From: Mycobacterium marinum
GTDB lineage: Bacteria > Actinomycetota > Actinomycetes > Mycobacteriales > Mycobacteriaceae
Assembly: GCF_003391395.1 (NCBI RefSeq)
Contig: NZ_CP024190.1
Location: 992,001-1,056,000, forward strand
Length of the DNA stretch: 64,000 bases
Reading direction: 5' to 3'
This document shows, in pieces, positions 26,115 to 35,228 of this stretch; the stretch's first letter is position 1, and every line of letters begins with the position of its first letter. The notes under the pieces are model-generated. The model saw only the letters and a program-made list of their open reading frames with translations. It was not told the origin of the DNA and did no database searches. The position numbers and the translations under genes are program-made.

Positions 26115-27716
26115 TCAGCCCACAGCGCGGCCGGCGCCCTCCCAGAACCGTGCCCGGACGGCCTTCTTGTCCGGCTTGCCCAGCCCGGTCAATGGCAACG
26201 AGTCGACGACCACCACCTGCTTGGGCGATTGCACCGAGCCCTTGCGCTGCTTGACCGCGGCCTGGATCTCGGCGGTCATGGTCTCGATCGCGGCGTCATC
26301 GCGGGCCGCGTCGGCACGCAACACCACCACCGCGGTGACGGCCTCGCCCCACTTCTCATCCGGTGCCCCGACCACGCACACCTGCGCGACCGCCGAGTGC
26401 TCGGCCACGACGTCTTCGACCTCACGGGGAAACACATTGAAGCCGCCGGTGACGATCATGTCCTTGACCCGGTCGACGATGAAATAGAAGCCGTCCTCGT
26501 CTTCGCGGGCCATGTCGCCGGTGTGCAGCCAGCCGTCTCGGAAAGTCTGCGCGGTGTCGTCCGGTTTGTTCCAGTAACCGCCGGCCAGTAGCGGCCCGCT
26601 GACACAGATCTCACCCGGCTCACCCTGCGGTACCGGCTGGCCGTCCTCACCCAGCAATGCCACCCGGGCGAACAGCGTCGGGCGTCCACAGGAGGTCAGC
26701 CGCTTCTCGTCGTGATCGGCCTTGGGCAGGTAGGTGATCACCATTGGCGCCTCGGATTGCCCGTAGTACTGCGCAAAGATGGGGCCGAACCGGTCGATCG
26801 CCTCGGCCAGCCGCACCGGGTTGATGGCAGAAGCGCCGTAGTAGACGGTCTCCAGCGAGGACAGATCGCGGGTGTGTGAATCCGGGTGGTCCATCAACGC
26901 GTACAGCATCGACGGCACCAGCATGGTTGCGGTGATGCGCTGTTCTTCGATGACCCTCAACACTTCACCCGGGTCGAACTTGGCGAGCACGATCATCTCG
27001 CCGCCCTTGACCAGGGTGGGGGTGAAAAAAGCGGCCCCGGCATGCGACAGCGGTGTGCACATCAGGAACCGCGGGTGCTCGGGCCATTCCCATTCGGCGA
27101 GCTGGATCGAGGTCATGGCGGTGATGTTGCCGGCAGTGCCAATCACTCCCTTGGGCTTGCCGGTGGTGCCGCCGGTGTAGGTCAGGCCGCCGATGTGGTT
27201 CGGCGGCAGGTCGGCGACGACCAGCGGCTTCGGCTGGTATTTGGCCGCTTCCGCGGACAGGTCGACCGCTCGGTCCTCGAGGGCTTCGGGTACCGGTCCG
27301 ATGGTCAGGACCTGCTTGAGCGAGTCCACCTTTTCCAGCAGTCCCAGCGCCCGCTCGACGAACATCGGGTTGGGGTCGATGATCAGCGCGCTGGCCCCCG
27401 CGTCGGAGAGCACGTAGGCGTGATCGTCGAGCGAACCCAGCGGATGCAGCGCGGTACGGCGATAGCCGCGAGCCTGGCTGGCGCCGAGGATCATCAGCAC
27501 CTCGGGGCGGTTGAGTGACAACAGGCCGACGGTGACCCCGGTGCCGGCGCCCAGTGCCTCGAACGCCTGGATGTACTGGCTGATCCGCTCGGCCAGCTGG
27601 CCACCGGTGAGCGTGGTGTCGCCCAGGAACAGCACCGGCCGGTTCTTGTGCCGCTTGAGCGCGCCCACCAGCAGGTGGCCGTTGTGAGTTGGATTGCGCA
27701 ACAGATCGTCACTCAT
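26115..27716 (-). CDS. fadD8: Acyl-CoA synthetase FadD8
   Basis: 533 residues, ANL superfamily. The P-loop is LTYTGGTTGKPKGVIG, followed by YYGQSEAPMVITYL, LHTGDMAREDEDGFY and a GGFNVFPREVEDV hinge, with the catalytic Lys in LPLTGLGKPDKKAV. It activates fatty or aromatic acids as acyl-AMP and then acyl-CoA; the substrate is unknown. It diverges from the amidohydrolase gene across 88 bases. Confidence 0.92.
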   Translation of the reverse strand: MSDDLLRNPTHNGHLLVGALKRHKNRPVLFLGDTTLTGGQLAERISQYIQAFEALGAGTGVTVGLLSLNRPEVLMILGASQARGYRRTALHPLGSLDDHAYVLSDAGASALIIDPNPMFVERALGLLEKVDSLKQVLTIGPVPEALEDRAVDLSAEAAKYQPKPLVVADLPPNHIGGLTYTGGTTGKPKGVIGTAGNITAMTSIQLAEWEWPEHPRFLMCTPLSHAGAAFFTPTLVKGGEMIVLAKFDPGEVLRVIEEQRITATMLVPSMLYALMDHPDSHTRDLSSLETVYYGASAINPVRLAEAIDRFGPIFAQYYGQSEAPMVITYLPKADHDEKRLTSCGRPTLFARVALLGEDGQPVPQGEPGEICVSGPLLAGGYWNKPDDTAQTFRDGWLHTGDMAREDEDGFYFIVDRVKDMIVTGGFNVFPREVEDVVAEHSAVAQVCVVGAPDEKWGEAVTAVVVLRADAARDDAAIETMTAEIQAAVKQRKGSVQSPKQVVVVDSLPLTGLGKPDKKAVRARFWEGAGRAVG

Positions 27717-27804
27717 ATGGCCAGACTAGAACGTGTTGCAATTCTGCTCAGCTGCGCCCTCGGGCCTGACCTTTTCCGGGCCCGAATCACTAGGATCGCT
27801 GTTC

Positions 27805-29409
27805 ATGGCCGATGCAGATGTCGTCATTACCGGAACCGTGCTCACCGTCGACGACACCAGGCCCACCGCCGAGGCGATCGCCGTCACCGACGGCAGGATC
27901 GTCGCCGTCGGGGACCGATCCGAGGTCGCGGGCCTGATCGGGGAGGGCACCCGCACCATCGACTTGGGTTCGGGTTGTCTCATGCCGGGGTTTGTCGAGG
28001 CACACGGCCATCCGCTGATGGAAGCGATTGTGCTCTCGGGCCGGATCGTCGATATCCGGCCGGTCACCGTCCGCGACTCCGAACGCGTGGTGGCCGAGAT
28101 CTGCCGCGAAGCCGGCGAGCGCGGGTCGGCTGGTGCCTACCTGATCGGCTGGGATCCGTTGCTGCAGCCGGGGCTGCCGGAACCGACGCTGGCCTGGCTC
28201 GACGACATCGCGCCGAACGGGCCGCTGGTGATCATCCACAACTCGGCTCACAAGGCCTACTTCAATACGCACGCCGCCTGGCTCAACGGCCTGACTCGCG
28301 ACACCCCCGATCCCAAGGGAGCGAAATACGGCCGCGACGCCAACGGCGAACTCGACGGCACCGCCGAGGAAACCGGTGCGGTGCTGCCGCTGCTGGCCGG
28401 TGTGACCGATCCCAGCAACTATCCGGCGATGCTGCGCGCCGAGTGCGCCCGGCTCAACCGGGCCGGGCTGACCACGTGTTCGGAGATGGCGTTCGATCCG
28501 GGGTTTCGGCCGCTGGTCGAGCAGCTCCGCGATGAGTTGACGGTCCGGCTGCGCACATACGAGATTTCCAACGCGCAGCTGTCCACCGAGGCCTCGCCGG
28601 GAGACGGCGACGACATGCTCCGGCAAGTGGGTATCAAGATCTGGGTGGATGGCTCGCCCTGGATCGGCAACATCGATCTGAGCTTTCCCTACCTGGACAC
28701 CGCCGCCACCCGCACCATCGGTGTGACACCTGGTTCCTGCGGATGCGCCAACTACACCCGCGAACAGCTGGCCGAAATCGTGGGTGCCTACTTTCCCCTC
28801 GGTTGGCCGATCGCCTGCCACGTGCAGGGCGACGCCGGGGTCGACACCATTCTGGATGTCTATGAAGAGGCGCTGCGGAGCAACCCGCGTCCGGACCACC
28901 GATTGCGGCTAGAGCATGTCGGTGCCATCCGGCCCGAACAACTTCGCCGGGCCGCCGACCTCGGTGTCACCTGCAGCATTTTCGTCGACCAGATCCACTA
29001 CTGGGGTGACGTCATCGTCGATGGGCTGTTCGGCCCCGAACGGGGGTCGCGGTGGATGCCCGCGGGTTCCGCGGTGGCCACCGGCATGCGCATCTCCTTG
29101 CACAACGACCCGCCGGTGACACCCGAGGAGCCGCTGCGCAACATCAGCGTGGCCGCCACCCGGGTCGCACCCAGCGGCAGGGTGCTGGCTCCCGAGGAGC
29201 GTTTGACGGTGGAGCAGGCGATCCGGGCGCAGACCATCGATGCCGCCTGGCAGATGTTCGCCGACGACATCATCGGCTCGCTGGAAGTCGGCAAGTACGC
29301 GGACATGGTGGTGCTCTCGGCGGATCCGCGGACGGTGCCGCCGGAGGAGATCGCCGACTTGGAGGTGCGGGCCACCTTCCTGGCGGGCCGCCAGGTCTAT
29401 CGGAAGTGA
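27805..29409 (+). CDS. Amidohydrolase family 3 (YtcJ-like) protein, Rv0552-like
   Basis: 534 residues from ATG 27805; the frame opens at 27733 but the family N-terminus (ADVVITGTVLTVDD) begins here. The metal-binding HxH is in GFVEAHGHPLMEAI (about residue 70). A later metal ligand lies in IACHVQGDAG, and HNDPPVTPEEP is in the final ligand region. It probably hydrolyses a C-N bond of an unknown amide. Its GTGA end overlaps menC by 4 bases, so they are co-translated. Confidence 0.9.
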   Translation: MADADVVITGTVLTVDDTRPTAEAIAVTDGRIVAVGDRSEVAGLIGEGTRTIDLGSGCLMPGFVEAHGHPLMEAIVLSGRIVDIRPVTVRDSERVVAEICREAGERGSAGAYLIGWDPLLQPGLPEPTLAWLDDIAPNGPLVIIHNSAHKAYFNTHAAWLNGLTRDTPDPKGAKYGRDANGELDGTAEETGAVLPLLAGVTDPSNYPAMLRAECARLNRAGLTTCSEMAFDPGFRPLVEQLRDELTVRLRTYEISNAQLSTEASPGDGDDMLRQVGIKIWVDGSPWIGNIDLSFPYLDTAATRTIGVTPGSCGCANYTREQLAEIVGAYFPLGWPIACHVQGDAGVDTILDVYEEALRSNPRPDHRLRLEHVGAIRPEQLRRAADLGVTCSIFVDQIHYWGDVIVDGLFGPERGSRWMPAGSAVATGMRISLHNDPPVTPEEPLRNISVAATRVAPSGRVLAPEERLTVEQAIRAQTIDAAWQMFADDIIGSLEVGKYADMVVLSADPRTVPPEEIADLEVRATFLAGRQVYRK

Positions 29410-30389
29410 TACCCGGGCTGGCCACCCTGCCGGATCTACTGGACCGACTGCACGTCGTGGCACTACCGATGCGGGTTCGTTTTCGCGGCATCACCACCCG
29501 GGAAGTGGCATTGATCGAGGGGCCCTCGGGGTGGGGTGAATTCGGGGCGTTCCTCGAATATCGGCCCCCGGAAGCGGCCGCGTGGCTGGCATCGGCCATC
29601 GACGCCGCCTACGGCCAGCCGCCACCGGTGCGACGCGGGCGCATCCCCATCAACGCGACGGTGCCGGCGGTGGCCCCCGCCCAAGTCCCCGAGCTTTTGG
29701 CCCGGTTCCCCGGCGCCCGCACCGCCAAGGTGAAGGTCGCCGAGCCCGGACAGACGCTCGCCAGCGATGTCGAGCGGGTCAATGCCGTGCGCGCTCTGGT
29801 CCCGACCGTTCGGGTGGACGCCAACGGTGGCTGGAGCGTCGACCAAGCGGTGCAGGCCGCCGTTGCCCTGACGGCCGACGGCCCGCTCGAGTACCTCGAA
29901 CAACCCTGCGCCACCGTCGGTGAACTCGCCGAGCTGCGCCGGCGCATCGAAGTGCCCATCGCCGCCGATGAGGCCATCCGCAAGGCCGAGGACCCGCTGG
30001 CGGTGGTGCGCGCGGGGGCTGCTGATGTCGCGGTGCTCAAGGTCGCCCCACTGGGCGGGGCCTGGGCGCTGCTGGACATCGCGGCGCAAATCGACATCCC
30101 GGTGGTGATCTCCAGCGCGCTGGACTCGGCCGTCGGAATAGCCGCCGGGTTGAGCGCCGCCGCGGCCCTACCGCAACTGCAGCACGCCTGCGGATTGGGC
30201 ACGGGCGGGCTTTTCGTCGAGGACGTGGCCGAGCCCGCCATCCCGGTCGACGGCACACTGGCCCCGCAGCGGGTGGCGCCGGACCCGGCCCGGCTGCGGG
30301 CGTTGGGCGCCGGGCCGGATCGGCGGCAGTGGTGGATCGACCGGATCAAGGCCTGCTACCCGCTGCTGTACCGTCGATCGGGTGATTAA
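29406..30389 (+). CDS. menC: o-Succinylbenzoate synthase MenC
   Basis: 327 residues from GTG 29406, overlapping the previous stop; the frame extends upstream to 29052 but only as an off-frame shadow. It is an enolase-superfamily enzyme: the catalytic lysine motif AKVKVAEPG (about 107-115), metal ligands in VRVDANGGWS, PLEYLEQP and IAADEAI, and VLKVAPLGG with the second lysine. It dehydrates SHCHC to o-succinylbenzoate. Confidence 0.96.
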   Translation: MIPGLATLPDLLDRLHVVALPMRVRFRGITTREVALIEGPSGWGEFGAFLEYRPPEAAAWLASAIDAAYGQPPPVRRGRIPINATVPAVAPAQVPELLARFPGARTAKVKVAEPGQTLASDVERVNAVRALVPTVRVDANGGWSVDQAVQAAVALTADGPLEYLEQPCATVGELAELRRRIEVPIAADEAIRKAEDPLAVVRAGAADVAVLKVAPLGGAWALLDIAAQIDIPVVISSALDSAVGIAAGLSAAAALPQLQHACGLGTGGLFVEDVAEPAIPVDGTLAPQRVAPDPARLRALGAGPDRRQWWIDRIKACYPLLYRRSGD

Positions 30390-31170
30390 CCTCGCTTACG
30401 ACGACAAAGGGACCGGTGAGCCGGTCCTTTTTATCGCCGGTCGCGGCGGTGCCGGACGCACCTGGCAGCCCCACCAAGTTCCGGCGTTCCTGGCGGCGGG
30501 ATACCGATGCATCACCTTCGACAACCGTGGCATCGGTGCTACCGAGAACGCCGAGGGCTTTACCACGCAGACGATGGTCAACGACACCGCAGCGTTGATC
30601 GAATCCCTGGGCATCGGCCCGGTGCGCATCGTCGCGGTGTCGATGGGCTCATTCATCGCCCAGGAGCTGATGGTGCTGCGTCCCGAGCTGGTCAACTCCG
30701 CCGTATTGATGGCCACCCGCGGCCGCCTGGACCGTGCCCGCAAGTTCTTCCACGACGCCGAGGCGGAGTTGTACGACTCCGGTGCCAGGATGCCGTCGAC
30801 CTACGATGTGAAAGATCGCCTGCTGGAGAACTTTTCCCGCAAGACGCTCAATGACGATGCGGCCGTTGGCGACTGGCTCGCGATGTTCTCCATGTGGCCG
30901 ATCAAGCAGACCCCGGGCCTGCGCTGCCAACTCGACGCCGCGCCGCTGACCAACCGGTTGCCCGCCTACCGCAACATCGCCGCGCCGGTGCTGGTAATCG
31001 GCTTTTCCGACGACATCGTCACCCCGCCGTACCTGGGGCGCGAGGTCGCCGACAGCCTGCCGAACGGTCGCTATCTGCAGATACCCGACGCCGGGCATCT
31101 CGGGTTCTTCGAACGCCCCGAAGCCGTCAACACGGCCGCGCTGAAATTCTTTGCCGGCACCAGGGGCTGA
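30382..31170 (+). CDS. bpoC: Alpha/beta hydrolase BpoC (Rv0554-like), possible MenH
   Basis: 262 residues from GTG 30382, overlapping menC by 8 bases. The alpha/beta-hydrolase fold is clear: oxyanion segment FIAGRGGAGRTW, nucleophile elbow VSMGSF (Ser near 91), an Asp in FSDDIVTPP and His in DAGHLGFFE. It is named as a peroxidase in M. tuberculosis but has a plain hydrolase triad. SHCHC synthase (MenH) is also an alpha/beta hydrolase and no other candidate appears in this men cluster. A MenH role is therefore plausible from position between menC and menD; this is inference. Confidence 0.88.
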   Translation: MINLAYDDKGTGEPVLFIAGRGGAGRTWQPHQVPAFLAAGYRCITFDNRGIGATENAEGFTTQTMVNDTAALIESLGIGPVRIVAVSMGSFIAQELMVLRPELVNSAVLMATRGRLDRARKFFHDAEAELYDSGARMPSTYDVKDRLLENFSRKTLNDDAAVGDWLAMFSMWPIKQTPGLRCQLDAAPLTNRLPAYRNIAAPVLVIGFSDDIVTPPYLGREVADSLPNGRYLQIPDAGHLGFFERPEAVNTAALKFFAGTRG

Positions 31171-31233
31171 GCGCCGCGGTAGCCGGTGCGGCTCGATACC
31201 CGGCGCAGCGTTCGGCTGTGACACCCTGTACTG

Positions 31234-32880
31234 GTGAACCCTTCGACGACACAGGCCCGCGTCGTCGTTGACGAGTTGATCCGCGGTGGGGTTCGCGATG
31301 TGGTGCTGTGCCCCGGCTCGCGCAACGCGCCGCTGGCCTTCGCGTTGCAGGACGCCGATCGGTCCGGTCGCATTCGGCTGCACGTTCGCATCGACGAACG
31401 CACCGCCGGCTTCTTGGCCATCGGGCTGGCCGTCGGGGCGGGTGCGCCGGCGTGTGTGGCGATGACCTCCGGTACCGCGGTGGCCAATCTCGGCCCGGCG
31501 GTGGTGGAGGCCAATTACGCCCGGGTGCCGCTCATCGTGCTCTCGGCGAACCGGCCCTACGAACTGCTGGGCACCGGGGCCAACCAGACCATGGAGCAAC
31601 TGGGCTACTTCGGCACTCAAGTGCGTGCCACGATCAGCCTGGGTCTGGCCGAGGATGCGCACGAACGCCTGGACTCCCTCAACGCGTCGTGGCGATCGGC
31701 CACGTGCCGGGTGCTGGCGGCCGCCATGGGTTCGCGTACCGCCAACGCCGGCCCGGTGCACTTTGACATTCCGTTGCGGGAACCGCTGGTGCCCGACCCG
31801 CAACCCCACGGTGCGGTGACTCCGCCGGGACGCCCGGAGGGCCGGCCGTGGACCTACACCCCACCGGTCACCTTCGACCAACCGCTGGAAATCGACCTGT
31901 CCGCCGACACCGTCGTCATCGCCGGGCACGGCGCCGGTGTGCACCCCAACCTGGTGGCGCTACCCACCATCGCCGAGCCGACAGCACCGGCTGCGCCGTC
32001 CGGTGGCAACCCTCTACACCCGTTGGCACTGCCGCTGCTGCGGCCCCGGCAGGTGATCATGCTGGGGCGCCCGACGCTGCACCGGCCGGTATCGGCCTTG
32101 CTGGCCGATCCCGAAGTGCCGGTCTTTGCGTTGACGACCGGGCCCCGCTGGCCGGACGTGTCGGGAAACTCGCAGGCCACCGGAACCCGGGCGATCGTCA
32201 GCGGCACCCCGAACCCGTCGTGGCTGGACCGCTGCGCGCAGATGAACCGCCACGCGGTTGCGGCGGTACGCGAGCAGCTTGCCGCACACCCGCTGACCAC
32301 CGGCCTGCACGTCGCGGCGGCCGTTGCCGGCGCGCTTCGCCCCGGCGACCAGCTGGTGCTGGGCGCGTCCAACCCGGTGCGCGATGCGGCCCTGGTCGGC
32401 CTGGACACTGCGGGCCTGCGGGTGCGATCCAATCGAGGGGTCGCCGGTATCGACGGCACGGTGTCCACGGCCATCGGGGCTGCGCTGGGCTACGAACGTG
32501 ATCAGCACGGGCGCACCGTCGCGCTGATCGGTGACTTGACGTTCGTCCACGACAGCTCCGGCTTGTTGATCGGCCCTACCGAACCGACACCGCGGCAGCT
32601 GACGATCGTGGTGTCCAACGACAATGGCGGCGGCATTTTTGAGCTGCTCGAGCAGGGGGATCCGCGGTTCTCCGATGTCTCCTCGCGCATCTTCGGCACC
32701 CCCCACGACGTCGACGTGGGCGCACTGTGCCGGGCCTACCACGTGGAGAACAGGCAGATCGAGGTGGACCAGTTGCCGGCCGCGCTGGACGAGCCGGGTA
32801 GCGGCCTGCGGGTGCTCGAGGTCAAGGCGGACCGCTCCTCGCTGCGGCAACTGCACGCCGCCATCAAGGCCGCGCTATGA
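31234..32880 (+). CDS. menD: SEPHCHC synthase MenD
   Basis: 548 residues from GTG 31234. It is a thiamine-diphosphate enzyme: N-terminal DVVLCPGSRNAPLAFAL and RIDERTAGFLAIG carry the catalytic Glu, and the TPP/Mg motif is GDLTFVHDSSGLL...IVVSNDNGGGIFE. It condenses 2-oxoglutarate with isochorismate, the first committed step of menaquinone synthesis. The ATGA end overlaps the next gene. Confidence 0.96.
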   Translation: MNPSTTQARVVVDELIRGGVRDVVLCPGSRNAPLAFALQDADRSGRIRLHVRIDERTAGFLAIGLAVGAGAPACVAMTSGTAVANLGPAVVEANYARVPLIVLSANRPYELLGTGANQTMEQLGYFGTQVRATISLGLAEDAHERLDSLNASWRSATCRVLAAAMGSRTANAGPVHFDIPLREPLVPDPQPHGAVTPPGRPEGRPWTYTPPVTFDQPLEIDLSADTVVIAGHGAGVHPNLVALPTIAEPTAPAAPSGGNPLHPLALPLLRPRQVIMLGRPTLHRPVSALLADPEVPVFALTTGPRWPDVSGNSQATGTRAIVSGTPNPSWLDRCAQMNRHAVAAVREQLAAHPLTTGLHVAAAVAGALRPGDQLVLGASNPVRDAALVGLDTAGLRVRSNRGVAGIDGTVSTAIGAALGYERDQHGRTVALIGDLTFVHDSSGLLIGPTEPTPRQLTIVVSNDNGGGIFELLEQGDPRFSDVSSRIFGTPHDVDVGALCRAYHVENRQIEVDQLPAALDEPGSGLRVLEVKADRSSLRQLHAAIKAAL

Positions 32881-33401
32881 CCTCGCCCAAGAAGTTGCTG
32901 CGCATCCTGATCCACGGCACCACCGAAGAGATGCCGGACACGCCGGCCAGGACAGTGGTGCGCTGGATCCGGATCTCGGTGTTGATCCTCACCGGGTTGG
33001 TCACGCTGCAGTCGATATTGCTGGTGGCCGGCGCGTGGCGCAATGACCTGGCCATCGATCGCAACATGGGGGTCGCACAGGCCGAGGTGCTCAGCGCCGG
33101 GCCACGGCGCTCAACCATCGAATTCGTCACCCCCGACCGCGTGACCTACCGGCCCGAATTGGGTGTGCTGTACCCGTCTGAGCTGGCCACCGGCATGCGG
33201 ATCTACGTCGAGTACAACAAGAGGGATCCCAATCTGGTGCGCGTGCAGCACCGCAACGCCGGGCTGGCGATCATCCCCGCCGGCTCCATCGCGGTGGTGG
33301 CCTGGTTGGTGGCGACTGTTGCGCTCGTCGGTCTGGCCCTCCTGGATAGGCGGCTGGACAAACGGCCGGACCAGCGGGCGGACACGATGTCCACGCCATA
33401 G
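32877..33401 (+). CDS. DUF3592-like membrane protein (Rv0556-like)
   Basis: 174 residues. A helix at about 38-60 (SVLILTGLVTLQSILLVAG) and another at about 136-158 (IPAGSIAVVAWLVATVALVGLALL) flank an extracytoplasmic beta-rich domain with TIEFVTPDRVTYRPELGVLYP. Function unknown. It is translationally coupled to menD. Confidence 0.84.
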   Translation: MTSPKKLLRILIHGTTEEMPDTPARTVVRWIRISVLILTGLVTLQSILLVAGAWRNDLAIDRNMGVAQAEVLSAGPRRSTIEFVTPDRVTYRPELGVLYPSELATGMRIYVEYNKRDPNLVRVQHRNAGLAIIPAGSIAVVAWLVATVALVGLALLDRRLDKRPDQRADTMSTP

Positions 33402-33476
33402 GGCGTGCCGGCAGATTTCGCGCCCCGTATGCCCGGCGGCAACCTTGCCGACAGTCGACGCTGACACGGTGGTGGC

Positions 33477-34628
33477 GTGCGCGTTGCGATCGTCGCCGAG
33501 TCGTTCTTGCCTAACGTCAATGGTGTCAGCAACTCGGTGGTTCGGGTACTCGAGCATCTGCGCCGGACCGGCCACGAAGCCTTGGTCATCGCGCCCGACA
33601 ATCCTCCCGCTGAGCCCCGGGCCGACCGGCTGCATGACGGCGTCCGAGTGCACCGGACGCCGGCGCGGATGTTCCCGAAAGTGACCACCCTGCCGCTGGG
33701 GGTGCCAACCCCGCGAATCCTGCGGGTCTTGCGGGGATTCGAACCTGACGTGGTGCACCTGGCCTCACCGGCGCTGCTCGGCTACGGTGCGCTGCGGGCG
33801 GCGCGACGTCTTGGCGTGCCCACGGTGGCGGTGTACCAAACCGATGTGCCGGGCTTCGCGGCCAGCTACGGCATCGCGGCAACCTCACGGGCGGCCTGGG
33901 CCTGGTTTCGCCACCTGCATGGCCTTGCCGACCGCACCCTGGCGCCGTCCACTCCGACCATGCAAACCCTGCTCGACCAGGGCTTCCCGCGGGTGCACCG
34001 ATGGGCGCGGGGCGTCGATCTGATCAGGTTCGCGCCGTCGGCGCGAGACGAGTCGCTGCGCCGGCGATGGTCGCCGGACGGGCGGCCGATCGTCGGATTC
34101 GTGGGTCGGCTGGCGCCCGAGAAGCATGCCGAACGGCTCGCTGGGCTGGCGGCATCGGGCGCGGTCACGCTTGTGATCGTCGGCGACGGAGTCGACCGGC
34201 GCAAACTCGAATCGGCTATGCCCACAGCGGTTTTCACCGGCGCACTGTACGGTGACGAGCTCGCTGCGGCGTACGCCAGCATGGACGTCTTTGTGCACGC
34301 CGGTGAACACGAGACGTTCTGTCAGGTCGTGCAGGAAGCGCTGGCGTCGGGGCTGCCGGTGATCGCCCCCGACGCCGGCGGACCCCGCGACCTGGTTACC
34401 CCACAACGGACCGGCCTGCTGCTTCCCGTCGACGAGTTCGAGACGCAGTTGCCGGCCGCGGTCGCGCACTTGGTCCACGAACGCCAGCGCTATTCGCAGG
34501 CGGCCCGGCGCAGCGTGTTGGGCCGCAGCTGGTCGGTGATCTGTGACGAGTTGCTCGACCACTATGCGGAGGTGCTCGCACCGACCGGGCGGGCCCAAGA
34601 CTGGTTGTGGCGAAGGCGGCGCGCCTAG
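33477..34628 (+). CDS. mgtA: GDP-mannose-dependent alpha-mannosyltransferase MgtA
   Basis: 383 residues from GTG 33477. It is a GT4 enzyme with GT-B fold: N-terminal VAIVAESFLPNVNGVSNSV, the donor-binding VGFVGRLAPEKHAERL, and the C-terminal E-x7-E region HAGEHETFCQVVQEALASGLPVIAPDAGG. The M. tuberculosis counterpart (Rv0557, formerly pimB) is known to mannosylate a glucuronic-acid diacylglycerol in glycolipid and lipomannan-like synthesis. Its last 4 bases overlap the 3' end of the convergent MarR gene. Confidence 0.93.
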   Translation: MRVAIVAESFLPNVNGVSNSVVRVLEHLRRTGHEALVIAPDNPPAEPRADRLHDGVRVHRTPARMFPKVTTLPLGVPTPRILRVLRGFEPDVVHLASPALLGYGALRAARRLGVPTVAVYQTDVPGFAASYGIAATSRAAWAWFRHLHGLADRTLAPSTPTMQTLLDQGFPRVHRWARGVDLIRFAPSARDESLRRRWSPDGRPIVGFVGRLAPEKHAERLAGLAASGAVTLVIVGDGVDRRKLESAMPTAVFTGALYGDELAAAYASMDVFVHAGEHETFCQVVQEALASGLPVIAPDAGGPRDLVTPQRTGLLLPVDEFETQLPAAVAHLVHERQRYSQAARRSVLGRSWSVICDELLDHYAEVLAPTGRAQDWLWRRRRA

Positions 34629-35104
34629 CGCGTTGCGGTATCGACGATCGGCGTCTTCTTGATGTCGGTGAGGAACTTCGACAGGAGTCGGTTGAACTCG
34701 TGGAGTTCGGCCGCCGACCAGCCCGAGAGCGCTCGCGCCAAGTGATCCCTTCGCACCTCGTGCAGTGCCCCCGCGGCACGCCGGCCCTGCGGCGTCGCCT
34801 CGATCACCGACACCCGCCCGTCGTTGGGATCGGTGTGCCGGGTGACCAGCCCGGCCTCGACCAGGGCTCGCACCCGGCGGGTGGCCATCCCGGCATCCAT
34901 GTGCGCCAACCTGGCCAGTCGACTCAACGGCAATGGGCCCTCGTCGATCAGGACGCGAAGCAGAACATAGGAAGGCTGCGACAGCTCGGTGTTGGCCGCC
35001 GATGCCTGACCGGCGAACGCCGATCGACTGATGCTGAGCCGGACGATTTGGGCGAGGGTGGCGCTGATGGCGGCAACCGCCGTCAGCTTGCGTGCAGACG
35101 CCAC
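34625..35104 (-). CDS. MarR-family transcriptional regulator
   Basis: About 159 residues from GTG 35104. A longer frame reaches 35248 but crosses the promoter and operator-like palindrome, so the short form is preferred. The winged helix is seen in LSQPSYVLLRVLIDEGPLPLSRLARLAHMDAGMATRRVRAL, and the wing in TDPNDGRVSVIEATPQG. It diverges from the sulfotransferase and DUF1214 genes and probably represses them and itself through the palindrome at 35170-35182. The ligand is unknown. Confidence 0.85.
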   Translation of the reverse strand: MASARKLTAVAAISATLAQIVRLSISRSAFAGQASAANTELSQPSYVLLRVLIDEGPLPLSRLARLAHMDAGMATRRVRALVEAGLVTRHTDPNDGRVSVIEATPQGRRAAGALHEVRRDHLARALSGWSAAELHEFNRLLSKFLTDIKKTPIVDTATR

Positions 35105-35169
35105 ATTCGCCCCGGTCCGCACCCGCCGGTATTGAAGACCCGCATGAAGGCGACAGTATCGGCAACTAC

Positions 35170-35182
35170 TTGACATAGTCAA
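35170..35182. promoter_or_regulatory. 13-bp palindrome, likely MarR operator
   Basis: Reads ttgacatagtcaa: 5-base arms around ata, in an AT-rich stretch between the MarR gene and the divergent sulfotransferase. On the minus strand it also offers a TTGACT -35-like box, so binding would block transcription. Confidence 0.5.
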
Positions 35183-35228
35183 TAAAGTATAGATAGCTGG
35201 ACCGCGACATCCGGTCACCGAAATTGGC

